Positions 7,293 through 16,934 of a stretch of 19,146 nucleotides of DNA are shown here, piece after piece; position 1 is the stretch's first letter; the number at the start of each line of letters is the position of its first letter. The notes below the pieces were generated by a model. That model was not told the origin of the DNA and did not search any database. It worked only from the letters and a program-made list of their open reading frames with translations. Source of the DNA: Verrucomicrobiota bacterium (GTDB lineage: Bacteria; Verrucomicrobiota; Verrucomicrobiia; Limisphaerales; UBA1100); contig JAPKEI010000012.1 of the NCBI GenBank assembly GCA_028872685.1, forward strand, positions 1 to 19,146, read 5' to 3'. Made by a program: the position numbers and the translations under genes.

Positions 7293-10200
7293 ATGAAAAT
7301 TTGTATTCTCACTTTTGTGTTCGCTCTGCCCCTGCTGTTGTCCGCCGCCGAACCTCCCAAGCTCAGTGCAGTGGATCAACAAGCCACCGCGCTAGAGTCG
7401 CAGCTTAACAAGTCGCTCGACACCTCGCCCGCCGCCGCCAAGGTGATGCTGGAATTGGTGGGGCTCTATTATAAAGAGGGTCGGGTATTCGGCCTCGTGC
7501 GGGTGGGCGAACGGTTCGTCAAGGCGCAGAGCCGTCATTCGGAGCACCGTGCGGTAATGCTCAAGTTGCTGGACGGGCTGGAGGTGATGTCGCGCCGTGA
7601 AGATTTCATCACCATCGGCCGACAGTATCTTTCACGCTATCCCGATTCCGCCGAGGCGCTGGATGTGGCCTTGCGGTTGAGCGATGCGCTGGAACGTAAT
7701 CGTAAACGGGCCGAGGCTGCCGATGCGTTGCGGTTGTTGTGGGAACACAAACCGGTGGCCGCCCGCCGTAAAGCGGCCGAGCGCGCGTCGGAGTTGTACG
7801 GGCAGGAGGGGAATCAACGGTTGCGCATTCGATCGGCACAACTGGCCGAGAGCCTCATGGAAAAATTGCCGGCCAGTCCATACACCGTGCGCTGTGGTTT
7901 CCGCGCGGTGCATGAGTACCGCCACCTCAGCCGTTGGGCGGAGGCAACTCAGGTGGCAATGAAAATGTTCGAAAAACGCCAGCCGCTCACCCGAGTGATG
8001 CAGCATGAACTGCACCGGCTCATGGCCGCCAGCTATGCTTCACAAAGCCAATGGGCGAATGCCGATGCGAGCCTCCGCAAGGCACGCGCCCTGCGCGACA
8101 GTCCGCGGATGGCGGCCGATCAAATTACGTATATGTACAGCGCTGGACTGAAGGCGCAGCAAATTGAAACAGAGCTGCGCGGTTTTGCCGGGAAATTTCC
8201 CAAGGAACGCGCGCGGTGGGAGGCAACGTATTATCTCGGGCATGCCTACGCACGCGAGAGTAATCCACAACAAGCCGCCCGAGCGGTGGGCTCTGCGTTG
8301 CCGCATGCAGCCAGTTCACACAATATTGCCACATATTATGTACAGTGGATGGTCGATACTGCCAAAAACGCGCGAGCTTCCGCATCCAACGTGCAATTGA
8401 CTGCCGAGAAAAATCTCGCTGCCGCCAAGGCTGACGAGACGGTCAAACGCACTGCCTTCGGCAAGGCCACGGATCCCAAGGCCAAACAGGCGGCGCAAAC
8501 TGCGTTGACTCTGGCCACTGCGTTGGTGCGAAAACGCGTGCAGGAATTACAGCAGTCCCAAACCGAAGTGCGCGCTAGTGAGCAGGTTTTTCAAAAACAA
8601 GTGGCCGCAGCGGACAGGGCACTCACCGCCGCGCTGAGGCCCACTCAACTGGCCAGCCGCGAGCTCGATGTGTTGGCCTTGCGTTATGCCCTGTCGCGCA
8701 CCTTATATCACGAGCGTGCCAAGGACGCCGCCAAGGCACTGGCCCACGCGCGGGAGGCGGTGAAGGAGGTGCACGTGTACAACAGCAATTTACAGGCGCT
8801 GATTTACGATTTGCTTTCGCGACAAACCGATGGCGGTCAATTCCGAAATGACGTGGCGCAGTTGCTCACGCAACGGCGCAATCATCTATCGGTTAGTTAC
8901 TATCGTGATTACTTGGGCAATTGGGTGAGCGCGGTGAAGAGCAACAAGGAGCAAAAAGCAAAGGCGCGATTTGTGACCGATGCGTTGGCCAAACAAAATG
9001 GCGAGCCGCTGGTGAAGGCGGTGCTACGTTTTCCGCGTCCGCAGGACAACGTAAAGGTGGCCATCCCGCTGCGTGCGCAGGCGTTAAACCAGTTCAGCAA
9101 TCTCAGCCGGCCCAACCAGTTTTATCTCGTGAACACCCAGCGTTATGCATTGATTCATTACGCCCGCGAGCGCGATCCCGTGTTGGCCAAGCAAATTTCA
9201 CTGGCCCTGTTGCAAAAATATCCGAAGGACCACGACGCGGCCGCCGGCTTGTTATGGCTGTACCTCAACAGCACAGACAAAGCGGACGCCAAAAAATACA
9301 CGCAACAATTCCTACGGCTGTCGCCGATGACGGAACGCGTGAATACGGAATTCCTGCGGGATCTCATGAAGGCCGCTGAGCTAAACGAGGACGCTGCATT
9401 GGCTAATCAGGTTTACCAATGGGCCATTCGCGGAAAGGTGCGGCCCACGTACAGCGATTATTTTGGGGATGTGCTCTGGAAACTAGGTCAAAAAAACCAG
9501 GCGCTCGACTGGTGGAAGCGCGTGGTGGAAGCGCCTAGCGAGAGCCGTCCCGAAGAACGAAACTGCGCCGAGCGATTCCTCACCAACGGCGGCAAAGCTT
9601 CAGCGGCGGTGCGGGAGCAGATTGAGTTTCGCTGGCCGGAACTGGCCATCCGCGTGGCGGCGCATCGGGCCACGGATGAGCTTCGCAAACAGGGTAATGC
9701 GGATGCTTTTGCCCGCACGGTGGCGCAATTGGAAAAGCAGTCGGCCGACCTGCCGTTTATCAATAATGAGGATTGGCTTGGCTTCGTGGACACGTGGCGG
9801 GCGTATGCCATCAACAACGCCAGCTACATTGGTACTGACAATTTGGCTTACAAAGATTTTAAGCCGTTAGACGATACGGCGAAGCTGAAGGTGTACGTCG
9901 CCGTACGCGATTTGCGCGCGCGCGATTATTCTGCGTGGGCCACGTGTGACCATTTAATGGCCGGAGGCGCGGACGACGAGCCGCCGGTGGCGCGCCTGCT
10001 GCGGTTACTACGTGTGACGCGCGACACCCACAACGATCACAACCGTTGGAACACCCTTCGCAGTTATGCGCAAAAGGCGTTTGAACAGGAGCGTTACGTG
10101 GAGAGCGCCACGCTGTTGACCGGCGCGCTGGCGCACCTGACCAACATTCCAAAGACCGCCAAGGACGAGGGTCGCAGCGCAGTGCTGCGCGCACATTCTC

Positions 10201-13200
10201 GGATGGGCGCGGTGGGACTCACCATCGACGAGAACAGCCCGATGGCGCCGCTATTGTCGGCTGCGCTGTACTTGCGGTTGGGTGATCGCGAAAAGGCGCT
10301 GGAATTATACCAGGAAAACGCAGCGTTGTTTGCCGCGCATCGCAATGATTTGCCGCCGGATTTGATTGAGTTTGTGTGCAATCACCTGATGACTGGCGGC
10401 GATGAAGAGCGGTTAACAGTCGTGGAGGGTTTTTTGCGTGGTTGGCTTATTAAGTTTACGGATTCGGATAAGCCGGAGAGTAAACAGCAAAGCGAAGACG
10501 CCAAGGCGCGGTTACAGTTGTTGCTGGCCAAAAGTTACTACAAGGGTCAGCGCTACGATGTGGCACGTGCGGAGTATTCCACTGTGACCAATCGCTACGC
10601 CGGCACGCCGCATTCCATCGAGGCCAAGTTCGGCATTGGTGAATCGTTTATGGCGCAAAAGATTTATGATAAGGCGGCGCAGGCGTTTAAAGTGCTGGAG
10701 GATAATCCGAACCAAACCGTATCCATCCGCGCGGAATTCCTCACGGGGTTGCTGGCGTTTCGGCAGGAACAGCACGATGCGGCGCGCGAGAAGTTTCAGC
10801 ACATCCTCGAACGGGTGCCGGATGTGGAGTTGGCTAATCGCACACTGTTTAGTTTGTCGGAAATATATGGACTCGAGCAGCGTTATTTGCAGCAGCTCAA
10901 TTTGCTCCGTACGGTCGGTCGGTTAGGACATCGAAGCAAACGGCTGCATGTGCCCGGTACGGCGTTATCCATTGTTGTGCACGATCGTGATCTGGGTGTG
11001 AGTCGCGGGAAAAACCGCATTCCGGTGGTGGTGACCTCGCATCCCGGTGGAGATAAGGAATTGGTGTATCTGCGCAGCACCGCCGGCGCGGGAAAAGGGC
11101 TGTTCCGTGGCGAAGTGGATACTGCCCTCGGAACAGTGGCGCTGGGGGATGGCGTGCTGCAGCTGACCGGGAAAGACGTGATAGCAAGTGATTATCCACC
11201 GGAATTTAAGGCGCAGTTTCGCACGGTGCCCTTGAGCGATGTGGAAATTCGTGTTGCAGCCGATGGCGAGTTTGCCGTGGCGAGCAGCGAGATTGTCGAT
11301 GCGGAGGAGGAAACGCTCACACAACAACTGGAGCGCGAACAAATGGAAGCTAATTCCGACCGCCGTGTTTCGCAGGGGCGACCTACCCAAGAGGTGAAAC
11401 CCGGCAATCGTATTTTCTTGCGCATCAAAGATCGCGATCGTGACCTCGGTGATTCGCTCGACAAGCTTACGGTGACGTTGCGCGCGGACAGCGGCGATCA
11501 GGTACAGGTGGATTTGGTGGAGACCGGTCCACACACAGGCGAGTTTCGCGCGGCCATCCCCACCGCCGAACTGCCCGCGGGCGCAGCGGCGACGGATAGT
11601 GCCATCGGCCACAATCCCTTGATGGCCATCGACCACAGCCGCGAAACGTTTTGGCAAAGTGAGCCGGATGGCCTCACTCCCAAGTTGCTGACGGTGGACA
11701 TGAAACAACTGCACACCGTGAGCCGCGCGCGCGTGAACACTCCTCACGTATCCGAGAACGCCCCCGTGCGCGGGCGGTTGTTGGGGAGCCATGACGGGGT
11801 GTTTTGGTTTACGATTGCTGCGCATCCGCCACTGCCGGGAGCTCAGCCGGTCTCCGAAAAAACCGGCGCGATGCAGCAACGCATATTCGCGGGCGACTAC
11901 ACGGGTTACAAAACCTGGGCAGAAGTATCACAACTTGGCCGCACGGGCACGCCGAAGCTCAATGAACCGGCTGCTAGTTTGGCTTGGTCCATTCCGAAAG
12001 ACGAGGCGGAGGCAAACCAACCGCACGCGGCAATTTGGCATGGGCAATTGGTGCAACGGCGTGAAGGTGCCATGCGTATCGCGGTGACAGGCGATCTCGT
12101 GGCCATCGCTGTAAATGGCAAGGTGCAACTCGCACCTTCGACGGAAACTAAATTCGTGGATGTTTGGCTCAAACAGGGCGTGCATGAAGCGATGGTTTTT
12201 TCCGCTACGAAACAAGCTGTGCGCGGATTGGCCGTTACCCGCGCACGCGCCAATGTGAGCAGCAGCCAGCCACAATTGAAGCCGTTCACTGTGGAGGATT
12301 TCGATGTGGCAAGCGCGCGGAAATTTCTTGGTGAAAACCATGCGCCCGCGGCGCCGAAAGTTCAGCCGGTGGCGATGAATTTCGAACAGGTGGAGTTTCA
12401 AAAAATCACCGAGAAATTCGGCGTCACCACGGTCAACAACCTCGAGCGCATTGGCCAGTGGAAAAACGCGGCGGACTGGATGAAGTGGGTCTTTGACGCA
12501 CCCCGGGCGGGGGCTTATGAATTGTGGATACAGTCGTCGCACGCCGATGGCGGCTCGAAGTTCCGCGTTGAGTTTGGTGATCAGTTGATTGAAGGGACGG
12601 TGCTGAAGACCGGCGATTTGAACCGGTTTGCTTGGCAGCGCGTGGGGTTGGTCCAATTGGAGGCGGCGGGGGCGCAGATTCTGTCCATCAAACCCGTGGA
12701 AATCGCGGGAGCCGGGTTGATGGATCTCGCCAAACTCGAGCTGCGACCGGTGGTGGGCGCGGGAGTGATTCAACGTGATCGTGAATGGGAGTTTTTCTTC
12801 GACCCCGTGGAGTTGCGTTTCGCACGTTTGCAGGTTGATGAGTATCTTGGGGACTCGGTAGCAATCAATCACGTGGAAATTCGCAATGCTGAACAGACCT
12901 TCATTCCCACCAAGGTCGACGTTAGCACACTGGCGCAAAACGCTTCGCTGGAGATTGCCGGCGGCGATGTAGTGACCGCCAATTACACCGACGAAATCGC
13001 CGTGGCCACGCAGGGCGGCAGCCGGTTGCTCACGCAACAGTTGCAGGCGACCTACAACGACGCGCGCGTGGTGCCCATTGGGTTTAACTTCACTCGCAAC
13101 GGCGCGGGCACGGTGCAGCAAACACGAAAAGAATTGCTGCGCATCGATCCGGGAGATCGCATTACTTTCGAAGTAGTGGATTATGACATGGATCAAACCG

Positions 13201-15236
13201 ACAAGCGCGACACGGTGCCGGTTGAAGTGTGGTTGAATGGCGCAAAATGGAAGGACATGATTGCCACGGAGACGGAGGAATACTCCGGCATTTTCCGGGT
13301 GGACGTGGACACTGCCACAGTGACCGCCGAGGGCAAGCTGGTGATTCAAAAGGGCGACCGCATCTTTTGCCGCTACGCTGATTTACAAAACACCTTTCCC
13401 GGTCACTCAGTGGATCGTGAGGGCGTGGTGTTCGCCAATGAGCCGACCGAAGGCGTTGTTCGACTGATCGGCACGCGTCGCACACAGCCGCCCGCTGACA
13501 GCGAGGCTCCGTCACGTCCAATTTATTTACCCACACCGGAACATGTCGACGAACCGGTGGACGTGAATTTTTTCGTGCCACTCACTGTGGAGGTGATCGA
13601 CCCCGACGCCGCCAAGGACAGCTTGAGCACCGTGAACGTTTTGCTGAATGCTGGCACGACCAACGCGGTGGAGGTCACCTGCGTGTTGTCAACTCAGTTC
13701 GGCGACTTCAGCGATCTCGATCCCAGCGCGGCTCATCCTGCGCTGCGGATGGGGCGGTTTGTGGGGCAGGTGAAAATGCAGCTTGGCGGCGAAGGAAGCC
13801 CAATGAAACTACCGCGCGCGTTGGGTGCCAACGCCGGGGTGATTGGCCGCGCGCGCCCGGCCGGTGCGGCGGAGGATGCGGAAGAGGACAACTTGCTCGA
13901 CACTGTGCTCAATGTAAATGGCCAGGCTGTTTTGCAGGCGACCTATCAGGATGCTGCGCGGCCGAATAACACCCCCACTGAGTTGGCGCATGAAGCGCGA
14001 CTGAGTACCGATGGGTCGGTGAAAATTACCGACGAGGGTTACGACAAAGCCACCGAACTCCTTCATGTGGGCGAAAAATTATTTGTGCGGGTGTGGGACC
14101 CCGACCTCGACATTACCGACGAACGCGACATGGCTACATTGATTATTTCTAGTGAGAGCGGCGAAAAGGAATCCGTGAAGCTGCAGGAAACTCTCAGCCA
14201 CAGTGGTGTGTTTACAGGCTCGTTTGGACTCCAGGCACGTGAGAAACCGACCGCTGCGAACTTTAGCGACATCGACAAGCAAATCGAATGTTTCTTCGGC
14301 GACAAACTCACTGCCGCCTATACCGACACCGCTGCTGGCGTGGAGGTAGGTGAAGTTGCACTGAGCCTAGAGGTGCCCGTGGCGATTGGCACCGACGGTA
14401 TTGTAACGGCATTCAGTAAAATTTTCGGCAACCAACAACTTGCCGTGCAAACGCAGTTTCACATTGCCGAGAGTTACTTTGAGTTGTTCAAAAACAATCT
14501 CGATCTCGAGCGCCCAGAGGAAAGCGATAAAGCGCTCAAGGCCGGACGGCGGGTATTAATGGAAATCATGGTGGATTATCCAAACCCAAAATATCTCCCG
14601 CGTATTGCGTATTTAACCGGTCAATTCTCGCAGGAACTCAAGGATTGGAATGAGGCGGCCAATAGCTATGTACTCATTGTGCGACAGCATCCCAACCACA
14701 CGCTCGCTGCTGACGCGCAGTACAAGCTCGCCCAATGCTACGAGGAAGCAGAAGATTTCGATCGCGCACTGGAGGAATACGTCACACTCGCGGCCACCTA
14801 TCCGAAGAGCCCGCTGATTCCCAACGTGATGATTCGTATCAATGAATATTTTTACAAACGCGAAAACTTCACGATCGCAGCGAAAGTTGCGGAGAAATTC
14901 ATGGACCGCTTCGGCGACCATGCCTTTGCGCCCAAGATGTGTTTTCGCTGGGGCCAATGCCATTACAAGAAGGAGGCCTTCGCCAAGGCCGGCGAGGTGT
15001 TTGATTTGTTCGTGAAAAAATTTCCGGATGACGGACTCAGTGCCCAGTCGATTTTCTGGGCCGGTGAAAGCTATCGAAGCGCGAACAATGTGGCCTTTGC
15101 CTTCCGCCGCTACAACCGCTGCCGTTGGGATTTCCCAGAAAGCGAGGCGGCCAAATACGCGCGTGGCCGGCTGGCCTTGCCGGAAATGCTCGCCCAATTC
15201 GAAGCCGAAGCCAATTCCATCGACAATGATGATTGA
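7293..15236 (+). CDS. Giant secreted multidomain TPR / beta-module / carbohydrate-binding-like protein
   Basis: This 2647-residue protein begins with a signal peptide (MKICILTFVFALPLLLSAA). Domain order by eye: a long TPR superhelix at about 30-1200, interrupted by an Ala/Gln-rich coiled coil at about 359-450; beta modules at about 1223-1312 (HDRDLG) and 1370-1430 (KDRDRDLGD, then ETGPHTGEF); a discoidin-like (F5/8 type C) region at about 1430-1515 (AIDHSRETFW, then GSHDGVFWFTI); a PA14-like region at about 1550-1653; and a galactose-binding or CBM6-like region at about 1697-1820. Three more beta modules follow at about 1954-2050 (DYDMDQTDKRD), 2093-2235 (DPDAAKDS) and 2258-2365 (DPDLDITDERD). 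A CpoB-like TPR array closes the protein at about 2380-2640. It sits between a shorter protein of the same design and the ExbB/ExbD genes. The ATG lies 27 bases after the previous stop. It is inferred to be an envelope or surface scaffold that binds glycans and protein partners. The module boundaries are approximate, and the carbohydrate-binding calls are only moderately sure. Confidence 0.85.
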   Translation: MKICILTFVFALPLLLSAAEPPKLSAVDQQATALESQLNKSLDTSPAAAKVMLELVGLYYKEGRVFGLVRVGERFVKAQSRHSEHRAVMLKLLDGLEVMSRREDFITIGRQYLSRYPDSAEALDVALRLSDALERNRKRAEAADALRLLWEHKPVAARRKAAERASELYGQEGNQRLRIRSAQLAESLMEKLPASPYTVRCGFRAVHEYRHLSRWAEATQVAMKMFEKRQPLTRVMQHELHRLMAASYASQSQWANADASLRKARALRDSPRMAADQITYMYSAGLKAQQIETELRGFAGKFPKERARWEATYYLGHAYARESNPQQAARAVGSALPHAASSHNIATYYVQWMVDTAKNARASASNVQLTAEKNLAAAKADETVKRTAFGKATDPKAKQAAQTALTLATALVRKRVQELQQSQTEVRASEQVFQKQVAAADRALTAALRPTQLASRELDVLALRYALSRTLYHERAKDAAKALAHAREAVKEVHVYNSNLQALIYDLLSRQTDGGQFRNDVAQLLTQRRNHLSVSYYRDYLGNWVSAVKSNKEQKAKARFVTDALAKQNGEPLVKAVLRFPRPQDNVKVAIPLRAQALNQFSNLSRPNQFYLVNTQRYALIHYARERDPVLAKQISLALLQKYPKDHDAAAGLLWLYLNSTDKADAKKYTQQFLRLSPMTERVNTEFLRDLMKAAELNEDAALANQVYQWAIRGKVRPTYSDYFGDVLWKLGQKNQALDWWKRVVEAPSESRPEERNCAERFLTNGGKASAAVREQIEFRWPELAIRVAAHRATDELRKQGNADAFARTVAQLEKQSADLPFINNEDWLGFVDTWRAYAINNASYIGTDNLAYKDFKPLDDTAKLKVYVAVRDLRARDYSAWATCDHLMAGGADDEPPVARLLRLLRVTRDTHNDHNRWNTLRSYAQKAFEQERYVESATLLTGALAHLTNIPKTAKDEGRSAVLRAHSRMGAVGLTIDENSPMAPLLSAALYLRLGDREKALELYQENAALFAAHRNDLPPDLIEFVCNHLMTGGDEERLTVVEGFLRGWLIKFTDSDKPESKQQSEDAKARLQLLLAKSYYKGQRYDVARAEYSTVTNRYAGTPHSIEAKFGIGESFMAQKIYDKAAQAFKVLEDNPNQTVSIRAEFLTGLLAFRQEQHDAAREKFQHILERVPDVELANRTLFSLSEIYGLEQRYLQQLNLLRTVGRLGHRSKRLHVPGTALSIVVHDRDLGVSRGKNRIPVVVTSHPGGDKELVYLRSTAGAGKGLFRGEVDTALGTVALGDGVLQLTGKDVIASDYPPEFKAQFRTVPLSDVEIRVAADGEFAVASSEIVDAEEETLTQQLEREQMEANSDRRVSQGRPTQEVKPGNRIFLRIKDRDRDLGDSLDKLTVTLRADSGDQVQVDLVETGPHTGEFRAAIPTAELPAGAAATDSAIGHNPLMAIDHSRETFWQSEPDGLTPKLLTVDMKQLHTVSRARVNTPHVSENAPVRGRLLGSHDGVFWFTIAAHPPLPGAQPVSEKTGAMQQRIFAGDYTGYKTWAEVSQLGRTGTPKLNEPAASLAWSIPKDEAEANQPHAAIWHGQLVQRREGAMRIAVTGDLVAIAVNGKVQLAPSTETKFVDVWLKQGVHEAMVFSATKQAVRGLAVTRARANVSSSQPQLKPFTVEDFDVASARKFLGENHAPAAPKVQPVAMNFEQVEFQKITEKFGVTTVNNLERIGQWKNAADWMKWVFDAPRAGAYELWIQSSHADGGSKFRVEFGDQLIEGTVLKTGDLNRFAWQRVGLVQLEAAGAQILSIKPVEIAGAGLMDLAKLELRPVVGAGVIQRDREWEFFFDPVELRFARLQVDEYLGDSVAINHVEIRNAEQTFIPTKVDVSTLAQNASLEIAGGDVVTANYTDEIAVATQGGSRLLTQQLQATYNDARVVPIGFNFTRNGAGTVQQTRKELLRIDPGDRITFEVVDYDMDQTDKRDTVPVEVWLNGAKWKDMIATETEEYSGIFRVDVDTATVTAEGKLVIQKGDRIFCRYADLQNTFPGHSVDREGVVFANEPTEGVVRLIGTRRTQPPADSEAPSRPIYLPTPEHVDEPVDVNFFVPLTVEVIDPDAAKDSLSTVNVLLNAGTTNAVEVTCVLSTQFGDFSDLDPSAAHPALRMGRFVGQVKMQLGGEGSPMKLPRALGANAGVIGRARPAGAAEDAEEDNLLDTVLNVNGQAVLQATYQDAARPNNTPTELAHEARLSTDGSVKITDEGYDKATELLHVGEKLFVRVWDPDLDITDERDMATLIISSESGEKESVKLQETLSHSGVFTGSFGLQAREKPTAANFSDIDKQIECFFGDKLTAAYTDTAAGVEVGEVALSLEVPVAIGTDGIVTAFSKIFGNQQLAVQTQFHIAESYFELFKNNLDLERPEESDKALKAGRRVLMEIMVDYPNPKYLPRIAYLTGQFSQELKDWNEAANSYVLIVRQHPNHTLAADAQYKLAQCYEEAEDFDRALEEYVTLAATYPKSPLIPNVMIRINEYFYKRENFTIAAKVAEKFMDRFGDHAFAPKMCFRWGQCHYKKEAFAKAGEVFDLFVKKFPDDGLSAQSIFWAGESYRSANNVAFAFRRYNRCRWDFPESEAAKYARGRLALPEMLAQFEAEANSIDNDD

Positions 15237-15277
15237 AGGCGCGGGTAGCTTTCCATTTTAGTTTTTGAATCAAACCC

Positions 15278-16108
15278 ATGCGAACACTCTTTGCTCAAGC
15301 CACCAATGCCGCCGGCACCAACGCTCCCTCAACCGAGCCCGCGCCGCCTTCCGAAAGCCCAGAGGCAACCGATCCCGTCACCGAGGCAGTGGCGGAGCCC
15401 TCTTGGATTTCCGACATGTTTGATTCCGGCGCCATTGGGCTCCTGTTGGATGGCGGTTTTTTCATGTGGCCGATTCTGATCATGGCGATCCTCGCGCTGG
15501 CGGTCATTATCGAACGTTGGCGTAGTCTTAAAATGCTCGATACGGATAACGAATCTCTTCGCCAAGCCGTGCTGGACGATCTCACGAACGACCGTATCGA
15601 GGATGCGCTGGAACGCTGCAATCGCGAGCGGGGTCCCGTGGCCGCTATCCTCGCCAACGGATTGCGAAAATATCTCGTGCTCAGCCGGTTGAATTACGAC
15701 CCCGCGCGACTGGAAGAACAAGTAGTCAAAAGCATGGAGGGCTACGGCGTGCATATCGTGGCGGCGTTGGAGCGGCATTTACCGGTGCTCGCCATCGTTT
15801 CCAGCGTGGCACCGATGCTGGGCTTTTTGGGGACAGTGCAGGGCATGATTGTAGCGTTCCATAATATTGTGGAGATGGATCAATCAGGCGGCGGCAACAT
15901 CATTCAAGCCGCCGCCGCGGGCATCGAGGTGGCGCTGCTCACTACGTGCTTTGGGTTGATCGTTGGCATTCCAGCGTTTATGGCGTTTAATTATTTTTCC
16001 AGCGTCATCAATTCTTTCGTGCTTGAGGTGGAGGAGAGTGCCGCTGAATTAATGGAAGCGGTGACCTTGCAGCTTACGCTTAACGAGGGGGATAAATCAG
16101 GTAAATGA
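15278..16108 (+). CDS. MotA/TolQ/ExbB-family proton channel subunit
   Basis: The 276-residue inner-membrane protein would form the proton-conducting pentamer around ExbD-type helices. Membrane segments are at about 59-78, 167-194 and 213-238. The family signatures are VAPMLGFLGTVQGMIVAF (Thr186) and GIEVALLTTCFGLIVGIPAF (Thr222-Thr223). These match the Thr-bearing TM2 and TM3 of ExbB/TolQ. The cytoplasmic loop (about 82-165) has the usual length. An Ala/Pro/Glu-rich, non-hydrophobic N-terminal tail of about 45 residues precedes TM1 and should lie outside. A TGA lies four codons upstream in frame, so the ATG at 15278 is the earliest start. No strong Shine-Dalgarno is seen. The stop overlaps the next start by four bases (ATGA). 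Nothing separates ExbB, TolQ and Agl-type function from this gene alone. Confidence 0.95.
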   Translation: MRTLFAQATNAAGTNAPSTEPAPPSESPEATDPVTEAVAEPSWISDMFDSGAIGLLLDGGFFMWPILIMAILALAVIIERWRSLKMLDTDNESLRQAVLDDLTNDRIEDALERCNRERGPVAAILANGLRKYLVLSRLNYDPARLEEQVVKSMEGYGVHIVAALERHLPVLAIVSSVAPMLGFLGTVQGMIVAFHNIVEMDQSGGGNIIQAAAAGIEVALLTTCFGLIVGIPAFMAFNYFSSVINSFVLEVEESAAELMEAVTLQLTLNEGDKSGK

Positions 16109-16527
16109 ATCTGAAGCGTACAAAACTCTTGGTGGAACCGCCCGCGACGGCGACCAGTGACATTGCGTTTATTCTCATCGTGTTCTTCCTCGTATGCGCC
16201 TCGGTGGAACCGGACAAGGGCCGCGCGCAGGTGCTCCCCCGCAGTGAGCCGGAAAAGGAAAAGGACAAACAAAGCCAGACCATTGAGGTCGAACTCACGC
16301 GCACCGCAGTTATCCTCAATGGCAACCCGCTAGCCGCCGAACGGTTTGCTCGCGCCATCGCCCTGAAGCTGGCGGACAAGACGCGTGATGAGGATAGAAT
16401 TGTGGCCGTGAAGAGCCGTAAGGAAGTGCCGTACAGCCATTGGATGCAGGTCACGGGCATCATCGAGGATGCCGGCGGTGTTATCACGCTGCAGATTGAA
16501 GAGGAAGAAACGGTGGTCGTGCAATGA
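16105..16527 (+). CDS. ExbD/TolR-family protein, first of two
   Basis: The 140-residue single-pass protein has a short cytoplasmic N-terminus, one membrane helix at about 17-34 (SDIAFILIVFFLV) with the proton-carrying Asp at position 19, and a periplasmic domain. That domain opens with a charged Lys/Glu linker and then the ExbD-like segment VELTRTAVILNGNPL. The length matches ExbD and TolR (about 140). It overlaps ExbB and the next gene by four bases each, so expression is probably coupled. Its sequence differs clearly from the second ExbD except around the membrane Asp. Confidence 0.93.
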   Translation: MNLKRTKLLVEPPATATSDIAFILIVFFLVCASVEPDKGRAQVLPRSEPEKEKDKQSQTIEVELTRTAVILNGNPLAAERFARAIALKLADKTRDEDRIVAVKSRKEVPYSHWMQVTGIIEDAGGVITLQIEEEETVVVQ

Positions 16528-16934
16528 TTGTCAAACGCCGAAAAATGGACGCAACCATTCCGGCCATGGCGATGGGAGACATTGCGTTTTTGTTGCTGAT
16601 TTTTTTCGTCATCCTTGCCCGCGCGCGAGACGACAGCCATTTACAATGGAAACCCGCGCCCGGTCAGGAACTCTCGCGGCCTCAAACCATGAACGCCAGC
16701 GTGGTCATCGACAAATACAACGTCACCTACCTTAACGGCCGCGAGATTCCTGCTGTTAGCTTGGGCGAGGCTCTGAAAAAAATACTGGGCGAAAACCCCG
16801 CCGGTCGTCGAACGGTAATGTTTAAGGTGCATCACGAGGTGACCGCAGTATATTTTGAACCCGTCATTGAAGCGATTAGCGAGGCCGGCGGCGAGCTGCA
16901 TCATATTTTGAAAGAGGAGAAAAAAAGGCAATGA
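16524..16934 (+). CDS. ExbD/TolR-family protein, second of two
   Basis: The 136-residue protein has a membrane helix at about 17-33 (GDIAFLLLIFFVILA) with the key Asp at 19. Its periplasmic part follows the ExbD pattern (VVIDKYNVTYLNGREI, then a C-terminal alpha/beta segment ending EAISEAGGELHHIL). The overlap with the first ExbD and with the GYF_2 gene is ATGA at each end. Two non-identical ExbD subunits beside one ExbB suggest a heteromeric rotor shaft. A second possibility is two alternative partners for different outputs. Confidence 0.93.
   Translation: MIVKRRKMDATIPAMAMGDIAFLLLIFFVILARARDDSHLQWKPAPGQELSRPQTMNASVVIDKYNVTYLNGREIPAVSLGEALKKILGENPAGRRTVMFKVHHEVTAVYFEPVIEAISEAGGELHHILKEEKKRQ

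Noticed and set aside
10965..11879. Minus-strand open frame of 304 codons
   Set aside because: It is antisense to the first beta modules of the giant protein and shows no recognisable motif.
11928..13349. Long minus-strand open frame of 473 codons
   Set aside because: It is antisense to the giant protein. No domain or signal peptide is recognised, and composition is typical of a shadow frame.
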